Shown in pieces: positions 1-6,900 of a stretch of DNA of 38,690 nt (its first letter is position 1; the number at the start of each line of letters is the position of its first letter). Source of the DNA: Akkermansia sp. (GTDB taxonomy: Bacteria; Verrucomicrobiota; Verrucomicrobiia; Verrucomicrobiales; Akkermansiaceae); contig JAFSFD010000020.1 in assembly GCA_017435365.1 (NCBI GenBank), forward strand, positions 1 through 38,690, read 5' to 3'. Below the pieces are notes generated by a model that saw only the letters and a list, made by a program, of their open reading frames with translations, did no database searches and was not told the origin of the DNA. The position numbers were made by a program, and so were the translations under genes.

Positions 1-84
1 CTGAGACGCAAGCGCAAACTTGCTGCTTGGAATACGGCAGAATTGGAACGTATCCTCTTTGGCTTACCGGGCGAAAATAATTAA
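1..84 (+). CDS. C-terminal tail of an unknown protein (partial)
   Basis: The first frame is open from base 1 to a TAA at 82-84 and encodes a basic then acidic tail (LRRKRKLAAW...LPGENN). The start lies outside the window. The residues match no family I recognise. Only the open frame and the repeat-bearing spacer that follows support it; it could be a chance open frame. Confidence 0.4.
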   Translation: MRRKRKLAAWNTAELERILFGLPGENN

Positions 85-160
85 ATCCAGCGCTTTACTC
101 CTTTATAGCCCTTTTGTCATATTCCTAATGCGTCTGCCCTGATTTTAACCCGGGCGCTGG

Positions 161-439
161 CCACATGTGTCCCAAAGATTTGGTAAGCTATAGAAACATC
201 AGCAACATTTTGGAAGAAGCCCTTATCTGCCAGACAAATTGATGTTTGTCGTTCCGACAAAATTACGAATTACGAGTTACGAATTACGAATTGTCAGCTC
301 CGCGAGCCTTACGGCTCGCCATTGTACATCAAATAATTCCATACTGGCGGGCGAAAGCCCGCGGAACTTTTTACTTCGTAATTCGTAATTCAAATTCCAA
401 TTTATCGAGATTAGTACTCAAACTTTGGGACACGTGTGG
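161..439. repeat. 17-bp outer inverted repeat bracketing repeat copy 1
   Basis: CCACATGTGTCCCAAAG at 161-177 is the reverse complement of CTTTGGGACACGTGTGG at 423-439 with one mismatch. The arms lie about 245 bp apart and enclose the whole palindromic repeat at 233-398. They may be the ends of a small non-autonomous element. No reading frame inside looks real, and I see no clear target-site duplication. The same arms are not visible around the copy at the right edge, which is cut by the window. Confidence 0.55.
233..398. repeat. Dispersed palindromic repeat, copy 1
   Basis: Bases 233-262 are identical over 30 nt to 38538-38567. They hold two small hairpins: GACAAA/TTTGTC and GTCG/CGAC. Next come tandem ATTACGA heptamers (about 262-292), a GCGAGCC/GGCTCGC hairpin (302-318), a GCGGGC-GAAA-GCCCGC hairpin (348-363), and a right arm with TTCGTAATTCGTAATTC that complements the left heptamers. 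The 424-bp gap 85-508 contains this element and the promoter at 470-499, and no convincing gene. Confidence 0.75.
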
Positions 440-469
440 GCGCTGGCGCGCCAAAGTAACTTTTTACGT

Positions 470-499
470 TTGACGCTCCGCCCCGGTTGATGGTATACT
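470..499 (+). promoter_or_regulatory. Promoter of ankyrin gene 1
   Basis: TTGACG (470-475) and TATACT (494-499) are separated by 18 bp. The ATG at 509 follows the -10 box after only 9 nt, so the predicted 5' leader is about 3 nt. Confidence 0.6.
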
Positions 500-508
500 G
501 CGGGGAAG

Positions 509-3500
509 ATGAGATTGAGGATTTCGCGGAAACAAAGCATTCTATGCCTGGCTCTGGCACTGACTCTACTGGCAGGGTGGGGAGTTGTGCACCTGTCCGG
601 CAGCGACCCGATGCTGGAGGAAATAGAGCTTTATGCAGCGGATGAGAATGAATATGCCGCAGCCCTGGCGCAACAACTCGCGGCTATCCGCCAGGGACAA
701 AACGTGAACGAAGCAAATGCGGCGGGATACACCCCGCTGATGAATGCCGTTCTGGCGGGAGATTTGAAGGCTGTGGATTACCTGTTGGTCAAAGGCGCAC
801 GCCTGCACCACCCCGGCCCGGACAATCGCACGGCTGCCGACATGGCGCATCATGAAAAAGCCAGGGAATTGCTGGAAGCCTGTGCCCTTGCAGAACGGCG
901 CCCCAACGACCGTGAACGCGAGCAGATGCGGCAGAATCTGCGCAGGGCCCACATCAACCCGGACAATCTGAATCAGGCACTGTTCGATACCATCTCCAGC
1001 TGGAGAGGCACCAGTGTCATGCTGACGGCGCAGGTGCTGGCGCTCGGAGCCAATGCCAACGCCATAAACGAGGAGGGCCGCCATATCCTGCAACAGCGGC
1101 ACCAGGATCCGGGCACCATGGTGCTGCTGCTGCGCCAGGGCAGCAATCCGAACGCCGCACGCGACAGCCAGGGCGCCAGCCACGCCGTGCTCAATACCAT
1201 CAAGCGGGATTCCCGCTTTGTGCAGGCTCTGCTTGCAGCCGGAGCTGAAGTAAAAGGCGCCAATGCACTAGCCATGGCTGCCGGAAAAGGCAACTCTGCA
1301 CTTGTGCGGCAATTTCTGGAACGGGGAGCTAACCCCAACGGCGTGGCAGACAACGGCAAAACCGTGCTGGAGCACGCTGTACAGGGGCTGGGAAAGCCCA
1401 CCGGAAACGATGAAACAGCCGGACTTCCCCGCTGCGTGAAGCTTCTGCTGGCAGCAGGCGCAAAAACAGAGTACACCCCGGAAGGGGGCAAACCCCGCTC
1501 CCCCCTTTCACCCGGCGGCGTGAGCATTCCGCCGGAATGCATCCGCCTGCTGGTCGATGCCGGCGCCGATGTCAACGCCCCGAATTCCCGTGGTGCCAAT
1601 TACGCCCACATTGCAGCATATAAGGAACCCACACGCGAAAACCTCGAACTGCTGGAGGACATCATCGCTGCGGGGGCGGATTTAAAAAAGGCTGACGCCA
1701 AAGGGGAAACGCTCCTCTTCTATGCCCTGCCCGGTCTTTGTGCCCTCCCGGTCGCAGACCCGGATGAAAAGATACGCGAGGAAGCCATTGAGCTGCTGGA
1801 GGACTATCTGAAAATCATCACGGCAGCCGCCCCCGACCCGGCTGCCCTGGACCGCAATGGGAACACCGCTCTGCATCTGGCAGTCATCCGCCGCGGCACG
1901 GCAGACGACCGCGTGGTGGAGTTTCTGCTCCGAATGGGGGTAGACCCGACGGTGAGAAACAATTTCGGGCGCACTGCGCTGGAAGCCATGCTGCGCAACC
2001 CCTGCGGACCCCGCAGCAAATATGTGGCCCGCCTGCTGACCAGCAAAGGGCCGATGCCCACAGACCCGGGGTTGCAGCTCGTGCTGGCCGCCATGACTGA
2101 TGATACTGCGGCCATACGAAAGCTGTTGAAAACAAATCCCGGGCAGGACGTTCTGGCAACAGCCCTGGGCTGCGTGCAGAACGCAGCCGCCGCCGATATT
2201 CTGCTGCGAGCCGGAGCCCCCTGCCATTACGAGAACATGGCCTATATGGTGCGCCATGGCAACCCGGATGTAGTGCGCATCTTCGCCAGCCACAGCAAGC
2301 TGGAGTATCTGGCACCCCACTGGGCCAGCGTGCGAACGGAAGCTATGGCCAGGGCCTTTGTGGAAGCCGGTCTCATGCCCGGAGCCCCGCAGGAAATAGC
2401 GAATGAGAAAGTACTGCGCTACCTGCTCACCCTGCCGGGGTTCAATGCCAACGGGGCAAGGATGAATCTATCTGCCTGGAGGGATGAAGAAATGCTCCTT
2501 CCCTACATGGTCGCCCATGGCAGAAGCAAGATGACCCGTCTTCTGCTGGAACACGGAGCCGCGGTGAACGGATATACAGTCGCCCCGCTCGCGCTGGCCA
2601 GAGACACAGCCATTGCAGAACTGCTCATCAACAGCGGAGCCGACCTCACATGGCGCAGCGCCGCAGGAGATACCCTGTTGAGCCACCATAAGTCCAAATT
2701 GAAACAGCTCGCCAAAGCCTACAAGGACAGCCCGACTGATGACGAGCTGGAGAGTTTCCGGGCTCATCATGACATCGCGGAAATGCTGGAGGATGCCGGT
2801 GTCTCCGACATCCACCCCCGGAAAGATGAAATCAAGGCAGCTCTGCGCCATCCCCACAGCGAGGAATTGTTCGAAACTGTAGACTTTGTAACAGAGGACT
2901 GGAGCGGCCCGGTGCGTATCTCTGAGCAGGCCATGGTCATGGCCCGGGCTTCCGGCAATACCGATACCGCCAACATCCTCAGCATCGGCCCCGACCGCAT
3001 CAAATTCAAGTGGGACCGCTGGGGGTACGGCTATGCCGTTCGACGGGCGGATGGCCGCTTCCATGAAGTCCCGGATGAAGGCCGCTACCGTGATTTGACC
3101 GTTTCCCCGGAAAAAGTGCCGCACTACTGGCTGGATTTTACTGACGAACAGGGACAGGAGACCCGGCTTTATGTGCATCCGGATTACCAATATGCGGTGC
3201 GCGGCGATTCAAAGGCCAGGGGCAGGATTCTCGAGATTCGCCGCGGCCATTCCGGGGCAATGCTCAGAATCAAATGGGATAAGGGCGGGACGACTCAGCT
3301 CGTCATGCTCGGCAGCAGGATTTTCGTTCTCACCCCGGAAACCGCCAGACAGGCGCTGAAGGAATACCGCCCCGCCATCAACTTCCATGAAATATCGGTG
3401 GCAGGCGATTCCTGGCAGGACAGATTAAGGATTTCCCCTGAGTTCATGATGGCGGCCCGCACAAGCGGCTCGCAGGATACGGCCAGGGTGCAGATGTTCG

Positions 3501-3856
3501 ACAACAACCGGCTTGTCCTGAAATGGGACCGCTGGGGTGAGGAAAGCTTCATCCGCCAGGCGGATGGCAAGTACCACAAGGACAAAACCAGTCTCATTGA
3601 GGGAGAGCGGATACGCAACCTGATGCGCCAAGGAAGCAGCGAAATCCGCACCCGGAAATTAAGATTTGCAGGCCCCGGCTGGCAAGACACAGTGCTCATC
3701 TCCTTCGAGCATAAGATTGCCGTGCGCTGCGGTGGCCGTCAGGATGCCGCCACCCTGGTCAGATTCAGCAAGAACAGTTACACCCTGAAGTGGGATAAAT
3801 ATGGCGAGGAGACATTCATTCGTCAGGCTGATGGTTCCTTCAAAGCCGTCAGATAA
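509..3856 (+). CDS. Large membrane-anchored ankyrin-repeat protein with four C-terminal KWD modules
   Basis: 1115 residues. Residues 1-30 are basic then hydrophobic (ILCLALALTLLAGW), a signal peptide or signal anchor, so the body is probably periplasmic or exported. Residues about 45-770 hold many ankyrin-like units (AGYTPLMNAVLAGDLKAVDY, GNTALHLAVI, RLLLEHGAAVN), which normally bind proteins. From about 788 the ankyrin pattern ends. Four copies of a 55-70 residue module follow (about 788-850, 870-940, 958-1025, 1047-1114). Each has W-x-x-x-(L/V)-x-I-S near the start, a (L/F)KWD(R/K)-x-G core and an aromatic-x-RQADG-like end; the second copy is the most degenerate. I do not recognise this module. 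The ATG is set by the promoter 9 nt upstream; the GGGG at 502-505 is too close to act as a ribosome binding site. The gene is monocistronic and convergent with the autotransporter. Its molecular function is unknown. Confidence 0.85.
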   Translation: MRLRISRKQSILCLALALTLLAGWGVVHLSGSDPMLEEIELYAADENEYAAALAQQLAAIRQGQNVNEANAAGYTPLMNAVLAGDLKAVDYLLVKGARLHHPGPDNRTAADMAHHEKARELLEACALAERRPNDREREQMRQNLRRAHINPDNLNQALFDTISSWRGTSVMLTAQVLALGANANAINEEGRHILQQRHQDPGTMVLLLRQGSNPNAARDSQGASHAVLNTIKRDSRFVQALLAAGAEVKGANALAMAAGKGNSALVRQFLERGANPNGVADNGKTVLEHAVQGLGKPTGNDETAGLPRCVKLLLAAGAKTEYTPEGGKPRSPLSPGGVSIPPECIRLLVDAGADVNAPNSRGANYAHIAAYKEPTRENLELLEDIIAAGADLKKADAKGETLLFYALPGLCALPVADPDEKIREEAIELLEDYLKIITAAAPDPAALDRNGNTALHLAVIRRGTADDRVVEFLLRMGVDPTVRNNFGRTALEAMLRNPCGPRSKYVARLLTSKGPMPTDPGLQLVLAAMTDDTAAIRKLLKTNPGQDVLATALGCVQNAAAADILLRAGAPCHYENMAYMVRHGNPDVVRIFASHSKLEYLAPHWASVRTEAMARAFVEAGLMPGAPQEIANEKVLRYLLTLPGFNANGARMNLSAWRDEEMLLPYMVAHGRSKMTRLLLEHGAAVNGYTVAPLALARDTAIAELLINSGADLTWRSAAGDTLLSHHKSKLKQLAKAYKDSPTDDELESFRAHHDIAEMLEDAGVSDIHPRKDEIKAALRHPHSEELFETVDFVTEDWSGPVRISEQAMVMARASGNTDTANILSIGPDRIKFKWDRWGYGYAVRRADGRFHEVPDEGRYRDLTVSPEKVPHYWLDFTDEQGQETRLYVHPDYQYAVRGDSKARGRILEIRRGHSGAMLRIKWDKGGTTQLVMLGSRIFVLTPETARQALKEYRPAINFHEISVAGDSWQDRLRISPEFMMAARTSGSQDTARVQMFDNNRLVLKWDRWGEESFIRQADGKYHKDKTSLIEGERIRNLMRQGSSEIRTRKLRFAGPGWQDTVLISFEHKIAVRCGGRQDAATLVRFSKNSYTLKWDKYGEETFIRQADGSFKAVR

Positions 3857-3863
3857 TGGCAAA

Positions 3864-3891
3864 TCCCCCGGTCCCGTAAAGACCGGGGAAT
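3864..3891. terminator. Hairpin between convergent genes
   Basis: CCCCGGTC (3866-3873) and GACCGGGG (3881-3888) form an 8-bp stem with a 7-nt loop. AT-rich flanks lie on both sides. It lies between the ankyrin gene stop and the autotransporter stop, so it could serve both strands. The T-tracts are short. Confidence 0.6.
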
Positions 3892-3902
3892 TTGCGCACC
3901 TG

Positions 3903-6900
3903 TCAGAAGCTGAGCCGATAGCCCACCGTGCCGTTTATATCCATCATGTCAGCCCGGAATTCAAAGCTGCCATCCAGGAATAAATACCCGTAATCCACGC
4001 CGACGGGGACACTGATACCAGCGCCCATTTCCAGGCCCACGCGCCCCATCTCGGCAGAGCGGACACGCCCGGTGCGGGAACGGAGTGCGCGCAAGGCAAT
4101 GTCTGCATTACTGCGCACATCACCGGCATCCACTTTCAGCAGCATGCGTGCCTCCAGCAGTGAGCGGCGGTTGAGCATGTTTTCCAGCGCGTAAGTCTGC
4201 GCTCGCGCACCCAGGCCGAAGCTCACCGTATCCATTTCCTGGCTGCCGAAATGCAGAGCTGCATCACTCCCGCGTTCCGTGAAGGAATCCAGGGCAATGT
4301 GGCGGTAGCTGATGTTGAAGATGGGCTGAAGGCAGGCATTGTTGTCCTCATCCAGCGGGATGACATATCCCAGCTCATAGAGGAAACCGAAGGAGTTTCC
4401 ATCCGTGCTGCCGTGTGTTCTGTAGCTTCCGCCCGGGAAGTTCACATGGCGATTCAGCGATACATCCGCCCAGCCGACCGCTGCCACCAGCGTGTGTGTC
4501 CACCGGCGGGCAGCATACCGCCCGAACAGGGTCAGGTAGTAATGATCCATATCCCCCTCGGCATGGTCGGGGCTCTTTGCCTGAAAATCGCCATACATAC
4601 CGGTAAAGGCTATGCCCGCAGTAAATGAGGGAGAAAAATCCACATCCACCCCCACGGTTGCGCCCCAGCTGCCGAGCGAGTAGCCGGAATCGGTTCCATC
4701 GGCTTTCAGCTCGCGATGGTCGCCCTCGGCATTCACCCAGGCATTGAAGAGCGGTAGGTCATCGTACACCATCTGCGGGTCAAGCCCCATGCTGGTAGTG
4801 CGGTTGCGGATAGCCTTCAGCTGGCGCTCCAAATCGCCCATCGCCGCCACCCCGAGCGCCGCCACGCCCGCACCGGCAGAGGCCGCCAGCAATCTGTCGG
4901 CACTGCGGCCGGTGGCAGCATCCAGTGCCTGAGTCAGAGCCGCCAGGTCAGGAGATTCCCGCAGCAGGGAGTTCGGAAGCTCCCACATCAGCCCGGCCCC
5001 GGCGCGGGCATTGGCCGAAGCTGCTTTCAATGCATACTGGTTGCGGGTATCCCTCCGGCTGTTGAAAATGAGCATGCCGTTTTCCACCGTAAGCCAGGCA
5101 GATTCAATTCCGCGGAAGGGAGTACCGCTGCCCAGCGTGACGGGCACCCGGCCATCACTTCCCAGCTCAGCCGCTTCCACCTGACCCAGCACCATAGTTC
5201 CCTCATCACTGAGCGATACAGGCAAGGAGCCGCTGGACTGCAAGGTGACACTGGCGCCATCCTGCACGAGCAGATTGTTCAGATTGAACACCTGTGCATT
5301 CTTGTCCGTATCAAAGACAAACACAGAATCAGAACCATCCAGCAGCCGGAGGGAATCCAGCGTCAGCACGGAATTATCCCCCGCACCGGATTGCACAAAA
5401 GTGGTATGGCCGCGGTTCTCCACCGACCATGCCCGCGTGCTCTGCACTTGATTCAGGGAGAAGCGGGCTCCGCCATTCTCCACAACAAGCGTACCGCTCC
5501 CGGAGCCATCTGCCAGAGAACCGCTGAAGGCGGACTCCCTGAGATTCTGCACGGTGAACGTAGAGCCGCTGGCACGCAACTCACCGTTTCCGGACAAGGA
5601 ACCGATGGAGCCCGCACCATTCATAACACCGTTCAGAATCAATGCGCCGGAACCGGAAAGCGAGCCCTCGAAAGCCGTGGCATTGCCATCCAATTCCATA
5701 GCACCCTCCAGGGCCAGAGCTCCATCACCATGCAAGGTATTGATGGTGCTCCCCTGGCCGGTCAGGCGGAGCGTTCCTTCATCAATTTCCAGCCAGTCAG
5801 CGGTGAGAGCGCCACCCACCGTAAGGGTTCCGCTGCCGGTCTTGACCAGTTGCACCGCAGCTCCCGCAGAGATATTGCCCTGGAACTCCGTATTGGCCGT
5901 ATTAATCTGAATATCCTGCTCAGGAGTCAGCACGCCATCCACCGTGGTCAGCACCTCATTGTTGAGCAACACGCGAACCACCCCGCTGCTTTCGTTCGTA
6001 TTGGTCACGGCCAGATTCCCCCCGCCCAGCAGGTTATTCACCCAGGCCTGCTGCGTATTATCACCGGGCAGATTCAGCGAAAGTGTATAACCGGAATCCA
6101 CGAATGTGGCTTTGTACGGTTGCAGCCGCGTGTAGTCCGTCACGGTATCATAATCACCGTCCTGCATGACCATGTACACATCGCGCACGGCGCCCTCCAG
6201 CACGATGTTGCCACCGTCAATACCCAGCACCACCAGCCCCAGGGCCTCGGGGGATGTCGCGCTGTTGGCAAACAAGTCCGCAGCCGTCATTCCGTTCTGT
6301 AATTCTATTTCCGTATCGGCGATGTGGAGATAGACCGCCTGGCGTTTTCCGCTCAGGATATCCTTCACGCTCTCCATATCCAGTGTCACGACGGTGGAAT
6401 CCGCAATCTGCAAGTTGCCGTTCGCTATGCTGAGCATGTATTGCTCCCCTTCGGCAGGCGCGGCAGCCGCCCCCAGGTTGGAGCTTCCCAGTGTCAGGTA
6501 GAGGGAATCCACCCCTGCGGCACCGCCTATGGTCAGGTTGCCTTCCATGCCGGCGAGCTGCCCCCCTGCCCCCACGCTTACAGACTGCAACATGTTGCCA
6601 TCCATACCGCCCATGTTCACCACACCGCCCGCAGCCACGTCTGCCACCAGGGTTCCCTCCATCGTGGTGAGCGGATTCTGCAGAGTGCCATTGACCAGAG
6701 TGAACTGTCCCGCGCCAAGCTGAGTTGCTCCCGCCCAGCTGCCGGGAACCGCTGCACTCCCCAGGCGGACCTCGCTGCCCTCATCTATCGTGAGATTCCC
6801 GGTGCTCGTGTTCTGCCCGGTGAGGGTGAGCGCCCCGCTGCCGCGCTGGCGCAGATTCGCAGTGCCGCTGACCACACCACTCAGCGTCGTGGGCTCCGAA

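Noticed and set aside
246..473. 75-residue open frame in the first spacer
   Set aside because: It lies wholly across the palindromic repeat and its heptamers, and its residues (NYELRVTNYEL) merely translate the tandem repeat.
5391..6302. 303-residue open frame antisense to the autotransporter
   Set aside because: No signal, domain or promoter; composition is rich in His, Arg and Gly, as expected from reading the opposite strand of a repeat-rich gene.
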